A DNA stretch of 64,000 nt from Apus apus (GCF_020740795.1 NC_067299.1:5874001-5938000), one strand, 5' to 3'; counted from the stretch's first letter, positions 47,301 to 58,529 are shown. Notes: generated from the sequence alone by a model not told the origin. A program made the numbers and translations.

Positions 47301-50300
47301 ATGGCCCCCAAGGCTGGGGTGTAACAGAGGAGCAGAATGCTGAGCTCAGGGAGCCCTGTGCACACACCAGCACTGAGCCCACCAACCCACCTGTGTTGTG
47401 TTTCCCCATGCCCAGGGCTCCCACGGCTGCCAGCAGCCCGTGCCACGGGGGCTCACCCCACGGAGCCAGGGCTCCCTGGAGCAGGAGCGGCGGTGGAAGC
47501 AGTACCTGGAGGACGAGCGGATCGCACTCTTCCTGCAGAACGAAGAGTTCATGAAGGAGCTCCAGAGGAACCGGGATTTCCTCCTTGCCCTGGAGAGAGG
47601 TGAGAAGAGCCTTCAGAAACCTTTGCCTCCCCGTTTGGGTGTGTCCCCCCGTGACACTGGCTGCCAGCAGCATTGCCCTGCCTGTGGCATCGTGGCTTGT
47701 GCCGAAGTGGAGCCAGCGCAGGATGTGGCCGGGCTGGTGGCAGGTGGTGTGACTCTCTGGAACCGGGTGGTGGGCTGTTCAGGTGCCTATCTCCTGCCCC
47801 TGCCCACCTCTCTGTCTCTGGCAAAGCCCAGCAAAATCCGTAGCAAAGAGCCTCTGAATGCTCTCCAGGCCCCATGCCCAGGGGAGTCTCCCTCTGAGGT
47901 CTTGCTGGTGGTTTGCAGGGTCCTCACCACAGAGCTCCCCCCCCGCTGGAAAACCCCCAGTGTGCTCATTGCGTGCTTGTGGTTCCCGTGCTGTGGGGAG
48001 AGGAGTGCACCCACCTGCTGCTGCAGGCTCCCACCAGCGGGCTTGTGGTCGGGGAGCTGAAGGCAAGCCCAAGCTCCCTGCCTTTGCCACCAGCCTGTCC
48101 CTCTGCAGCTGGGGGGGGAGGCCCTGGGGGGAGCAGAGCCATGTACACTGCCTTGGGGATCTGATTGAGCTTTTTGTTTTTCAGATCGGTTGAAATACGA
48201 ATCAAAAAAATCCAAGTCAACCAGTGTTGCTGTCAGCAATGACTTTGGTTTCTCCTCTGTAATATCAGGTAACTGTCCAGGTGGAGGGGAGGAGTGGGAT
48301 GCCCTGCAGCTCCTGTGTTCCCTTCGGAGTCCAGGGTGGCTCTGGGGGAGGAAACTGGCTGATCCCTCCCTGAGAGAGGGAGGGGAGCTGGTGGGTGATT
48401 GGGATGGGTGCTGCTGCCCTCCCTTTGTGGAGATGCTCCTGGGCCCTGCCTGCTTCCATCCTTGTGGGTGGGAGCTGGGAGACAAAGCTCTCCCTTGTCT
48501 TGGCTGGAGTGCAGGATTGTGCCTGGGAGGCATAATGACTGTTCCTGGGTAATCCCGATTAACCTCGGTGAGCGGAGCAGCTGCCCCTGCTCAGAATTAG
48601 AGCTGGTGTCTGTCCATGGCCCCGCGCGGGGGCAGGCGGGAGGTGGCAGCTGGGTGCCCCGTGCTGCCAGGGCACCCTGGGGAAGGGGCACAGCCCAGGC
48701 AGGCACGAGGACATGGCTTTGGGGTCTCCGGCCTGCCTGACCTGAACTTCTACTCCTGGTCTGGTGGCTCTGGCATTCTGGCCACCGAGCACAGCATGGA
48801 CACGATCAAATACCCAGAGTGCAGTCAGTGCATTTTGGGGCTGCTCTCCCAAATTCTCCCTCTCTGGGGCAGCACAGAGAGAAGCCTCCCACTCGTGCTG
48901 GTGGTGGGACTGGGTCACTGCTCCTCCCACGTCTGCTCACAGGTGCTGTCTCTGCACCCACAGTCTTGGAGTTTTCTCCACAGAGGGTCCCCATCCAAAG
49001 CCGGCCCCGCTCGGTGCCAGTGCCCTAATCCCACCTACTCTTGCTCAGCTCTGCTCGTGGCAGAGCTGCATTTCACTAGCCTTGGAATTGGGTCATGGAA
49101 GTGATTTGTCTCGAGCCTCCCCTGGCCGCGCAGGCGCTCCCGCTGACCAGATGTTTGCCTTCCAGGTGATGTAGCTCCCCCTGCAACCAGCGAGGCCGGC
49201 GGTGCCGTGTCTGACGATGCCTTATTCAGAGACAAACTGAAACACATGGGAAAATGTGAGTGGGGTTTGCAAGGCCCGGCGCTGGCAGCGGGAAGAGCCG
49301 GCAGTGCTGCCTGGTGCCCCCCCGAGTGCTGCCCCCCTTCCCTTCTCACACAGTGTGGGCTGCTTCATGCGTGTCCTCCAGCACTTCTGCTGGGGGGTTT
49401 ATGGTCACCTCTGCACCTCTGGGATGCAGCTCGAGTTGAGGATGCAGGTGGTGTTGGGGAAGAGAGGAATTTCAGAGCAGGTTTTGTGTCAATCCTAGAA
49501 AAGTGAGTGGAGGGTTTGTGGTAACTCTCCCTTTTGTTTTTTTTAGCCCTTCCTCTCTCAGCAAGTCAGCTCACTTCTTCCGCTGCAAAACAGACCAAGG
49601 GCTTTGGGCAGCTGGAGTTGGGCTGCAGACAGCTGAGATGCTGGGGAGATGGGGGTCAGTCAGGGGTAGGGAAGGCCAGGAAAATCCCAGTGGAAGGGTA
49701 AAAATCTCAGTACCCCCCGCCAGGAACCAGCATATCCCTGTTGGGTGCAGGACCTGGCTCCCTGAGCCTGGCAGCATGGCATGGCCCTGGCATTCTCAGG
49801 CAAAGCTAGGTATTTCTGTGGGGTGCAGGTGGCTCTCACACTGCTAGCCCTGGCTGTCTCCTCCCCACCACCCATGGCAGCTTTGGGTTTGGGGTGAGAC
49901 CCTCACCCAGCTGCTTCCTTCCAGCCACGCGCAAGAAACTGTTTGAACTCGCCAGAGCCTTCTCTGAGAAGACAAAGATGAGGAAATCGAAAAGAAAACA
50001 CTTGTTGAAGCACCAGGTGTATCCTAAAAGGGACTGGGGAGGTGTGGGAGGTGCACCCCTAGATGCTGCCCAAGGCCACAGTCTGGCTGGAGCCTCCTGG
50101 CTGCTTCTCATGGCTGGGATGAGGGCTGGGAAGGGTGATTGTGGTGCTGTGGCCACGTCCTGGCCCCACAACTGGTTTTCCTTAGCCAAGGGCTCAGGAT
50201 GGGGACGGCAGCTTCCACAGCAAATCTTCTCGACGACGTTGAAGGACATTCGTGCGGTAAGAAACACCGAGCTGTGCCGTGCCATGCCATGCTGTGCCAT

Positions 50301-50944
50301 GCTCAGTGCAGCTAGCTGAGGTCCTGCAGTGCCCAGCCACATCCTGCCCCACAACATTGCCCTGCTGGAGATGGCTCCCATCAGGGCATGGCCACCAATG
50401 CAACAGGCTTGGCCCTGCTCCTGGGTGGCTCTCCTGTGAGCGTGTGCCTGCTGGGGTGATGGGGGACAGGATCTCATCTTTTGGGGAGCCTTGTGGCTCA
50501 CAACCAGACTGTGCAGCCCTGTGGGATGTGTAGCCCACGGTCAGGGCGCAGTCCTGGCAAATCTGTCACCAGCCAGGTTTGTACAGAGGTGCGTCTTAGC
50601 AAGTGGAGTGGATTGTGAGGTACAACCGCATGGTAGACGTTTCCTCCCTGGGCCAAAACCTCCTTTCAGCGTTGTCAGGCATGTTTTGGCATAGTCCCCA
50701 TGTCCCAGTCCCTGGGGATTGCCTGTCTGGGTGAGGAAATCCCTGTCCGAGGGCAGGGACTGGGCATCCTCCCCACTGGGGCAGCCCCCTGGGGCTGGCA
50801 CCATGGCACGGTGGCTGTTGTCCTGGCGTGGAAGAGGCTGCAGCCCTTGCCAGCCCCTGCTTCCTCTGCCTTTCAGATGAAGATTTCCAAGCACGGAGGC
50901 ATCAGCTCCAGGAGGAGGAGGAGACATTGAAGGAAGGGCAGTAA
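44085..50944 (+). CDS. CUEDC1: CUEDC1, CUE domain-containing protein 1
   Basis: Nine coding exons join in phase: 44085-44375, 44923-45047, 45883-46009, 47416-47599, 48185-48268, 49166-49255, 49925-50018, 50198-50256, 50877-50944, giving 373 aa (386 in human as I recall). CUE domains bind ubiquitin; the cellular role of CUEDC1 is poorly defined. Visible features: start MTSLFRRSSS; CUE domain at about residues 34-78 with the diagnostic Met-Phe-Pro at 47-49 and Leu-Leu at 74-75; acidic Ser/Asp stretches; two PPxY motifs at 113-116 and 118-121; a charged helical segment at about 200-250; a basic segment at about 302-331 (KTKMRKSKRKH); and an acidic C-terminus ending LKEGQ. The start is chosen by family agreement. 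Confidence 0.96.
44923..45047 (+). CDS. CUEDC1: CUEDC1 coding exon 2: PPxY motifs
   Basis: Residues 98-138 plus two bases of Arg139. Begins ILERTLEPDSSDEE and contains PPVY and PPAY, separated by one Ser. Ends in a Pro-rich run before GTGAGC. Confidence 0.94.
45883..46009 (+). CDS. CUEDC1: CUEDC1 coding exon 3
   Basis: Residues 140-181, containing the family block YRNWNPPLLGNLPEDFLRIL, then PQQTAGTQ before GTGAGG (phase 0). Acceptor TTTGCCCTGCAG. Confidence 0.94.
47416..47599 (+). CDS. CUEDC1: CUEDC1 coding exon 4: charged helix
   Basis: Residues 182-242. After a Gly/Pro/Gln-rich lead it encodes LEQERRWKQYLEDERIALFL and continues QNEEFMKELQRNRDFLLALER, an amphipathic, probably helical or coiled-coil segment that is the best-conserved part outside the CUE domain. 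Confidence 0.95.
48185..48268 (+). CDS. CUEDC1: CUEDC1 coding exon 5
   Basis: Completes Asp243 and encodes RLKYESKKSKSTSVAVSNDF and GFSSVIS, ending one base into Gly271 before GTAACT. Acceptor GAGCTTTTTGTTTTTCAG is strong. Confidence 0.93.
49166..49255 (+). CDS. CUEDC1: CUEDC1 coding exon 6
   Basis: Residues 272-300: DVAPPATSEAGGAVSDDALF then RDKLKHMGK, a family-conserved ending, followed by a GTGAGT donor (one base into Ser301). Confidence 0.93.
49925..50018 (+). CDS. CUEDC1: CUEDC1 coding exon 7: basic segment
   Basis: Residues 302-331, TRKKLFELARAFSEKTKMRK then SKRKHLLKHQ, plus two bases. The end is set at 50018 (CAGGT|GTATCC) because only this donor keeps frame into the next exon with an available AG; the more obvious CAG|GTGTAT two bases earlier would shift the frame. 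Confidence 0.82.
50198..50256 (+). CDS. CUEDC1: CUEDC1 coding exon 8
   Basis: Encodes MGTAASTANLLDDVEGHSC, matching the family block AASTANLLDDVEGH. Using the AG at 50196-50197 gives the same spacing from LKHQ as in mammals (as I recall it). The AG at 50185, after a better pyrimidine tract, would also keep frame and add four residues. Donor GTAAGA. Confidence 0.78.
50877..50944 (+). CDS. CUEDC1: CUEDC1 coding exon 9 and stop
   Basis: Completes Asp352 and encodes EDFQARRHQLQEEEETLKEG plus Gln, then TAA 50942-50944. The DEDF start and EGQ end match CUEDC1. Acceptor CTGCCTTTCAG. Confidence 0.93.
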
Positions 50945-51418
50945 TGGTGAGAAGCACCCAGGGACACGCACTTCTTGGTGAGCCTGTGGATGGCCCCATC
51001 TGTCCTGGCTGGAGGAGGGGGCTGGGTGCTCTGGGTTGGGTCCAGAGCATGTCTGGGTGGGGACAAGCCCCATCAGCAGCTACAAGTGCCATGGTCCATA
51101 ACAGCCCCGGGTACCACGAGGGACCAGTGCTGGTGCTGGTCACGGTGTAGCTGGGGCTGAGCACACGCCCTTCTCCTTCCCTCCCCTTCTCCTCCCCTCC
51201 AGGTCCCAGCACTGGGGTTTATTGCTGGCACGGAACGTGCACAAGGCTTCATAAGAAGATGGCTGAAAAAGGAAAAAAAGCAAACACCCAACAAACAGCC
51301 CAGTGTTTTGGCTGTTCCCCCTCTGCTGCTGTACTCTTCTGAAGTACAAGTACTGAAGTGAGGCACAATGTTTTCTTACCAGTGGTTTGAAAACAACTTC
51401 TATCCAGTGAAGCAGCCA

Positions 51419-51494
51419 AAAAGGAAGAAAAAAAGAAAAAAAAAAAAAAAAAGAGAGAGAGAGAGAAGAAAAAGAGGAAAAAAAAAAAAAAAGC
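51419..51494 (+). repeat. A/G-rich purine tract
   Basis: About 76 bp almost purely A and G (A runs, AAG, GAGAGA), inside the CUEDC1 3' UTR. Possibly an old poly(A)-like or GA microsatellite tract. Confidence 0.9.
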
Positions 51495-51840
51495 AAGCAG
51501 CTGATGTGAGCTGTGGAGGAGGAGCCCGTGGAGCTCAGACTTGGGAGGAGCAGCGTCCTGCCTGCTCTCTTGGTCCGAGCGGCCTCGCAGAAGGAATGAA
51601 AATCAGTGGTACTGAGGAGGATGGATTCACCCGTGGGATCTCCTGAACATATCTCTAGTGATCTGATGTAACGTTGCTCTGCGCACACAGGAACACACCA
51701 AACACGTCAGAAAGAGAACCTAACAGCCGTTGTCTGCTACTGCTAGGAGTAATGAGCAGAGATTCAGATCAGGTAATAGTCAAATAATATAAATTGTTTA
51801 TAAAAGGAAAGGCCTTCTTTTCCTAGGCGTTTCACTTTGA

Positions 51841-51846
51841 ATTAAA
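51841..51846 (+). terminator. CUEDC1: Possible CUEDC1 poly(A) signal (ATTAAA)
   Basis: The commonest variant hexamer, after an AT-rich stretch and just before a return to GC-balanced sequence. Confidence 0.45.
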
Positions 51847-54796
51847 CCTTTGCCTTTGGCATTGCTAAAACTGCCTTCAGGTCCGGAGGCTCTGTGGGCC
51901 GTGTTGTGGCTCACGGGGCTGGTGCCACCGTCCTGGGGCAGCACCAAGGGCTGGATTTCGCATCCGTTTAACCCTCAGTGCCGAAGCCGGACACGTCCCG
52001 CCGGGCTCAGCGTGCTGCTGGTGCTCCCAGTGCTGGACAGGGCGCTCAGTAGCTCCGGGGAGGCCCCCGCTCTGGGTAAGATGCCAAGCCCAAGCCTGGG
52101 GGGGCTGCAGATGAGGCCGGTCGAGGTGTTTTCGGCACGGAGAGATTGCACAAGGGCTTGTGAGCACTGCCGGGTTCGGTGTGGGGCCGGGGCTGGCCCC
52201 GTGGCAGGAGCAGAGCAGCTTTCCTCACACCCTCCCAGGGGCTTGTTTCACCTGGGGGGGAGGGCTGGGGGGCTGGCAGGCAGCCCTGGAACCATTGCAG
52301 CTTTCAGAGATGTTGTCAGGCTAAAAATAATTACGTTAACAAATTTCTTCCCTGTGTAAGTAACGAGTGACGAGCATAAAGTCAGAAATCGCTCCCGCCA
52401 GCGTTTTCGTCTCCTTTATCGGCGTGATCTGCTGGCTGCTAAATGCAGGAGGTGGCTCCAGACGTGCCTGTTCCACTTTCTGGCTCCTGTGAGCCAGCAC
52501 AAATGTTGCAGGATGGAGCTGCGAAGGCGGCAGACGCAGGAGCCCCAGCCATCCAACACACACGCAACTGTTTTCCCTGCCTCTCCGCGGGGTTTGGTAA
52601 CAAAAGCCCACGCTGCAGGCACCGCCTCCTGACAGGCTCCTTTTCAAACCCCCCTAGAGCTCACATGCCTTTGAAGTGGACGCCAAGATTTCTGTCCCTG
52701 CCGGGTGCAGCCCGTGCACCTGTTGAGCGCTGCTGCTGCCGCCCCCGCAGCCATGGCAGGGACCAGTGGGTTTTGTCCCCTTCCCTGGTCCCTCACCACT
52801 CGTGGTGCTGCTTCAAGGGCTTTGGGGCTGGGCAGGGTCCTGTCAGCACGTCTGAAGTGCTCCTGGCAGTGCCAGGGTGCCGAGGGCAGGGTTCATCATC
52901 AGGCTGGAAGTGGCCTTGGGACCCAGCGAGGTTGGGTTCCAAAAATCAAAGCAGCATCAGCCTGGTGCCAGCGAGCTGATCCCAGCTTTGGTGCCTGCTC
53001 CTTTCAAAGGAAGGGGAGAAGAGCATTCCATGAGTCATGGCAGCCTGGCCCATGGGTTAGAGCCATCCCAAGTCATGCTGGCTTTGATGAGCAGGGGCTT
53101 CAGGCCCTCCAGCTCCCTGCTGCATGCCTGGCTGCCGGGGGTGCCGGAGAGACCCGGCACACCACTCTGGGCTGGGTAAGGTGGGTGTCTGTAGCAGAGT
53201 GTGTCCCCTCCTGGCTCGAGGTGCAAGCATGGCAGCAGGAGCAAGGGGCTAAGTGTGAAGCTGGGGTTGGGAACAGAAGGTCCTTTAGTCCCTGAGTGGG
53301 ATTTTTATCCCCAGTCTGAGAGTGGTAGAGAAAGGAGGGGCTCTGGGGTCTGTAGGAGGCTGCCGTCACTCCCTCCCAACCCAAAGCAGCTCTTTGCATA
53401 TTTGGAAGAAAGTCAAGCCTGGAACTAGATCAGCCTGTCAAAGTTCCAGTGCCTCTTAGCTACCGAGGGCTTAACTTTCAGCGAAGTTTCCATGAAGGCA
53501 GGAAGCACCCACGGGCAGTCGGGCAGGAGCTCAGGCTCTTGCGGGAAGGAAATTCCGCTTCTCCCAGGCGAGGAGGTGGTTGGTTACTGGTCTGGCATGT
53601 GGGGAGGAGAGGCAGCCGAGCACTCCCCCCCTGGGTGCTTGCAGCATGCCTGCCGTGCTGCCCAGCCCTCCCAGGGTTTGCTGTGCTCCCTGTGGGGAGC
53701 TGAGGGAGGATCCCAGTGAGCTGCCTTTGGCATCTGGTGCTGGGCCAGCCACCCTTCCCATCACGGCACCGGTCAGTCCTGCCGGAGCCAGTGGTGAGCG
53801 TTGCTGGTTCTGCACGTTAGTTGACACGCTGGGTAACCCAGCCAGGGTTTGCTGGGGCAGGGCAGCCACAGGCTGCAGCTGCCTTGGGTTTTCTTTTAGG
53901 CTGAGCCTGTCCCTGAGGTGTCCTGCTCCTTGTGATGCCACCTGGGAGCTGAGGAGCTGGCATAGGGCAGGGAGAGGAAGGAAGGAAGGAAGGGCAGTTC
54001 TTGGGCCACAGGGAGGGGACAGCTGTCACCATGCCACCTCCACACACAGCAGGTGCCAACCCCCTGGCCTGGCTTTCTCTGCCTACAGTGCCAGCAAAAA
54101 GGCTCTGTGTTGGGTGGGTTTGGCACCACGGACCAACCAGGAAGGGTTCTGTGCCAAAAGGGGCTCCACGCTGGTGAGCACAGGGTGGGCAGCGCGCAGG
54201 GGGCTTGGGGGTGGCTTTGCTAACACAGTCTTAACAACTTGCCCTTAAACATCCCGGGCCAGGCAAAAGCCTCTCTGAATGATGTCACTCTGTAGCCATT
54301 GAAAAATAACTTGGAGGCACAAAGCATCATTTTAAAGGAGGATGAGGAGTGATTATTTTTGTCCTTTAAAAAAATAATAGTAGGAAGGCCCCTAAAACTG
54401 GCTTGAAAGCCCAAATGCATTTCTTACATAAAAATGTACAATTCTCAGTGACATTTGTATCACTTCTCTACAAAATGATTTAAAAAGAAGAAAACAAAAC
54501 AATCTGTGACTTTGTGAGTGTTGCTATTTTAGAATTTATTTCCATAAGTGATTTTTTTTCTTAAAGATGTTTAATAGTCATTCATATAATAAAGTCCTGT
54601 TGTACTCTTAACACTCGGGTCTATTTTGCTTTTTGCTGCCATTTCTCTCAAGGGAGAAAAGGAAAGAAATTGGGGTGGGGAGGGAAACGTTCCCTTCATG
54701 CTCACTGCAGCTGTGCCCCTCATGGCTGCAGGTGCCCAAGTGCCAGTCTGGCTCGTTGCCTCCCTGCTCCTGATGGTGCTGTATTTGCATCTTATG

Positions 54797-55044
54797 ATTT
54801 CGTAGAATCCTAGAATGGTTTGGGTTGGAAGGACCTTAAAGATCATCTAGTTCTAACCCCCCCTGCATGGGCAGGGATACCTCCCACCAGCCCAGGTTGC
54901 TCCAAGCCCCATCCAACCTGCCCTTCAACACTGCCAGGGATGGGGCAGCCACAGCTTCTCTGGGCAGCCTGTTCCAATGTCTCACCACCCTCACACTAAA
55001 GAATTTCTTCCTCATGTCTCACCTAAATCTCCACTCTTCTAGAA
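54797..55044 (-). mobile_element. CR1 LINE fragment (3' end)
   Basis: Inverted copy of the CR1 3' end. Reading the minus strand, it ends in the usual GGTCCTTCCAACCCAAACC block and 8-bp end repeats (at 54802-54818). It continues through TTGGAGCAACCTGGGCTGGT and the stretch about amounts of damage to sparse coding remnants typical of CR1 3' regions. About 250 bp, severely 5'-truncated, no usable reverse transcriptase. Confidence 0.92.
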
Positions 55045-56834
55045 AGTGAGTGCTGTGGGAGACTCGTCGTTGGTGAGTTCCTGTCTCCATCCAGGAGAAT
55101 TTCTGCTTCCAGCAGCAGAATGTTTGGTTCAGGAGCAGGTCCCCGCAGGTGCTTGTTGTGGGAGAGTGTGAGAAGAGCACCAGGAGCCAGCAGCCAGTGA
55201 GCCCAGGATTCAGGGAAAGCCCTGCCACAGGCAAGGATGCTCTGAGGACCCCTTGTCCCCTTTCCTCCCCACTTCACCTTGACAGGCAAATCGACACCAT
55301 CCTGAGGCAGGGTGGGCACCTGGGGCACCCACCACTCCCCTCTGCTGTCCCCACGTTGGGGGTCCAAGGTGAAGGGCTCCTCTGGGGTGTGAGGCTGGTG
55401 GGGTGGGCTCTGAGGCGACCATCTGAGTGTGCTGGGGAGCAGAACCACTGACCCACTGTGCCCAGCAGGCCCTGGAGAGGCTCCCAGCTCTGCCCGTGGG
55501 GAGCTGCCTTTCAGGAAAGAGCGGAAAAGGGAAGATGTTGTGGTTTACCCACTTCGCTCTGAAAATAACAAGCCTCTTGGGGGTGGGGCGTGTGAGTTTT
55601 CTTTTAAACTGTTTCATTAGCTACTGCACAGCAACTCCTCCGTGTCTGACAGGCAGGCAGGCTGGCTCCTGGCACAACGGCAACACGATGCTATAATGAA
55701 GTGTTTCTGAAATACATTTTATTCCTCTCCAGCCCTGCACGTTTCCACTCTGTGCTGAGCTGGCAGGATCGACTGGTCTGCAAAGTTGGAGAGCCTGGAG
55801 ATGGATGGTGCTGGTGGAATAGCCCCTTTTATTCATGTTCTTGCAACAGGCTGCAGGAGAAAAACCTGTGGTGAGAAACTCCACAGCAGCTCAAAAAGCA
55901 GCATATGGACCCAAAAGTGAGGAAAGGTCTGGGCCAGGGATGAGCAGGTGCCCTTCAGGCCCCCCTTACAGGAGCTGGTCTCCTGTGTCCACAGCCAGCA
56001 CCCAAAACCTTGGTCTTGGTTCCTTCATTTAGAGGAAGAGCAGGAATTTTGGCCTGTCCAGGCTGTCCTGTCCTTAAGAATTCCCCCCCGGGGCAGTGCC
56101 TGGCCCTGGGGGGCACATGGAGCTTCCCCCTCAATTGTGGGGCCAGGGCCAGAGTCCACTTGCCCTGCATCAGCTGCCTTGGAGCAGCTTTCAGTTGCTG
56201 GTGGGTTTAGACCTCCCCAGCCTCACGTGTGGCTTGGAAACCTTCCCTGTGAAATAAATAGTCAAGACATTCTTGCCTTAAATGTCAAAAGCCTCAAAAT
56301 GCTGGAGAAACCCTGGCTGTTGCCTTCCCACGGCAGCCAAGCAAGGCTGGGGTGAGCCCGTGGGGGCTTTTTCAGAGGTACTGAAAAGCCCAGGGCCTGC
56401 CCAGTCCTTTGAGCAGCTCCAACACAGCCCTGGAGCAGTCCCAGCAACTCCCTTTTTAATTCTTTCTCTCTGTGGGGACAAGGGATATTTTTTTTTTTTC
56501 CCTTTCAAAATCCTCTTCGAAGAAAACCAGCAGCCGAGAAAAGTCCAGGACTGAAAACTGCGGCCAGAGGGAAGATGAATGCTGGAGGTGTTTTCTCTCC
56601 AGTACCTGCTGGCTGTCGGTCTTGCGGTGGAAATTTACTGCCCCCTTCCTTCCCGCGGCTGGAAGATGGCAGGCGGGATGTGGATTTTCTGCCAGCAGCT
56701 CATTCCCAAGCGAAGGGCTGCACCTAGTGACCAGGCACCGCTCGCTGCCTCGCGCTTCTCCCAAGCCAGGCGGGTGGAAGCGTTGGCTGGTTGCAGGCAA
56801 ACAGCCCGGGGGTAGCTGCTGGGTGTTCTAAATC

Positions 56835-57278
56835 AAGGAGAGCCACAAAGATGATGAAGGGAGTGGAACATCTCCCTTATGAGGAAAGGCTGAGGGAGCT
56901 GGGTCTCTTTAGTTTGGAGAAAAGGAGACTGAGGGGTGACCTCATTAATGTTTACAAATACGTAAAGGGTGAGTGTCAAGAAGATGGAGTTCAGCTTTTT
57001 TCAGTGATGACCAGTGATAGGACAAGGAGTAATGGATACAAATTGGAGCATAGGAGGTTTAAGGTGAATATCAGAAAAAAAATTTTTACTGTGAGAGGGA
57101 CAGAGCCCTGGGACAGGCTGCCCAGAGAGGTTGTGGAGTCTCCTTCTCTGGAGACATTCAAACCCCGCCTGGACACGTTCCTGTGTGATGTGCTCTGGGT
57201 GACCCTGCTCTGGCGGGGGGGTTGGACTAGATGATCTTTCGAGGTCCCTTCCAACCCCTGGGATTCTATGATTCTAAG
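56835..57278 (+). mobile_element. CR1 LINE fragment (3' end)
   Basis: About 445 bp ending in GGTCCCTTCCAACCCCTGGG followed by ATTCTATG and ATTCTAAG, the diagnostic CR1 terminal repeats (57263-57278). Upstream text (GAGGAAAGGCTGAGGGAGCT, CCCAGAGAGGTTGTGGAGTC) is standard avian CR1 3' sequence. It stays open for 148 codons at 56791-57234, but that frame is element-derived and not a gene. Confidence 0.94.
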
Positions 57279-57846
57279 GTTAAAAAAAACCCACAACGTA
57301 CAGGCTGGGGCTCCGTGCAGGCCAGGGACCTCCTGGGGCTGCCCGGGGCAGGATCAGGCTGCGGTGCAACCCCCGGGCAAGGCTTGTGCAAACCGGGGTG
57401 GAAAACCTCCCCCCTCGGCCCCTCTGTCCAGGTGAGACCCGACGCTAAAAGGTGAGCGGGGAGAGACTGGTGTCCCCCCCGTCCCGGGGATGGTTTGCAG
57501 CCCAGTGTCAGCGCCTGTCCCCGAGCTCCTGGGCGCTCAGGGGGCAGCGCGGGGCAGACGGAAAGTGCCAGCAGCGGAGAAGATGAGCCCCAACCCCTGG
57601 AGACACCATTCCCGCCGTACGGAGAGAAACGACCTCCCGGAGGGGGGGGCAGCACGCAAAGGCGATCCCTGCCATGTCCCCTCCTGCTGTCACCGGCCAG
57701 CACGGGGGACAGCAGGGACAGCAGCTCCTTCTTGCCTGTGTCCCTGGGCTGGGACAGCTGTCATTCCCGGTCACCCCGCGCTGGCAGCGGGACAGCCCCG
57801 GCAGGAGCCCGGGGGGCAGCCGGGCTGCATCGGGAAGTGGGATGGG

Positions 57847-58047
57847 GTGACGGCTGTAAGGGGTGACTGACACCTGTAAGGGGGTGACACCTGTAACGGG
57901 GTGACGGCTGTAAGGGGTGACTGACACCTGTAAGGGGGTGACAGCTGTCAGGGGTGACAGCTGTAACGGGGTGACGGCTGTAAGGGGTGACTGACACCTG
58001 TAAGGGGGTGACAGCTGTAGCGGGGTGACAGCTGTCAGGGGTGACAG
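57847..58047. repeat. E-box-bearing minisatellite
   Basis: Repeated unit of about 17 bp (GTGACAGCTGTAACGGG and variants) in a higher-order pattern: the block GTGACGGCTGTAAGGGGTGA begins at 57847, 57901 and 57971 (spacing 54 and 70 bp). Many units contain CAGCTG or CACCTG, both E-box words. It ends about 440 bp upstream of the MRPS23 start codon. Confidence 0.92.
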
Positions 58048-58329
58048 CCGCTGCCCCCGCAGCCGGGCTCATCCACCCCCCGGTTTCCCGCAGCCCCGAC
58101 GGGGCTCTTCAGGGAAGCACAGCCGGTGTCACGGCGTTCCAGGGCCCGCGCCGAGGAGGACCTGCTGTTTCAGGCCGGCGGGGAGCGGGGCGGACCCCCC
58201 TGCTGGGGACGCTGCGGGGACAGGTCCGGGCTGGGGAGTCCCCATCCCCTCGGCATGGGCACAGAGGGGAGCCCAGCCCTGGGAGGAACGGGCTCCCGCT
58301 CCGTTCCCCTCACCCTGCCCGGAATTCCA

Positions 58330-58485
58330 GCCAGGAGCGGCCGGGGGCGCTGGCCCTTTAAATGGCGGGGCGGGCGCGCTCGGGCTGGCGCCGCCTCCCG
58401 CCCCGCCCTCCGGGCCGTTTCCGCTTCCGGGCGGGGGCACGGCCCGTTGCTAGGGTGGCGGCGTTGCTAAGGGGGGCCCGGCCGC
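58330..58485 (+). promoter_or_regulatory. MRPS23: MRPS23 promoter
   Basis: CpG-rich, TATA-less. Contains an ETS-type CCGCTTCCGG at 58421-58430, the kind bound by GABP/NRF-2 at many mitochondrial-protein genes, GC boxes, and two direct GTTGCTA words at 58446 and 58463, 17 bp apart, resembling RFX half-sites. The start codon lies 16 bp after the second. Confidence 0.65.
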
Positions 58486-58529
58486 ATGGCGGGCAATCGC
58501 ATCCAGAAGATAGGGAGCGTGTTCAGCCG
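58486..58529 (+). CDS. MRPS23: MRPS23 coding exon 1
   Basis: [14 protein letters not shown] plus two bases of Arg15, before a GTGAGG donor. The GSVFSR motif at the junction is typical of the family. Confidence 0.93.

Larger units (their letters stand above)
50945..51865 (+). other. CUEDC1: CUEDC1 3' UTR
   Basis: Non-coding sequence after the stop, including a long A/G purine tract at 51419-51494, ending near the ATTAAA at 51841-51846. The exact end is not certain because only a variant signal is present. Confidence 0.65.
51866..58300. other. Intergenic region between CUEDC1 and MRPS23
   Basis: No gene recognised. Contains two CR1 fragments and a minisatellite (listed), and an AT-rich patch at about 54240-54600 that could be conserved non-coding DNA. 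Open frames in the GC-rich parts show no family resemblance. Confidence 0.7.

Noticed and set aside
56791-57234. 147-codon frame that looks protein-like
   Set aside because: It lies inside a CR1 3' end; the sequence is repeat-derived and ends before the element's terminal repeats.
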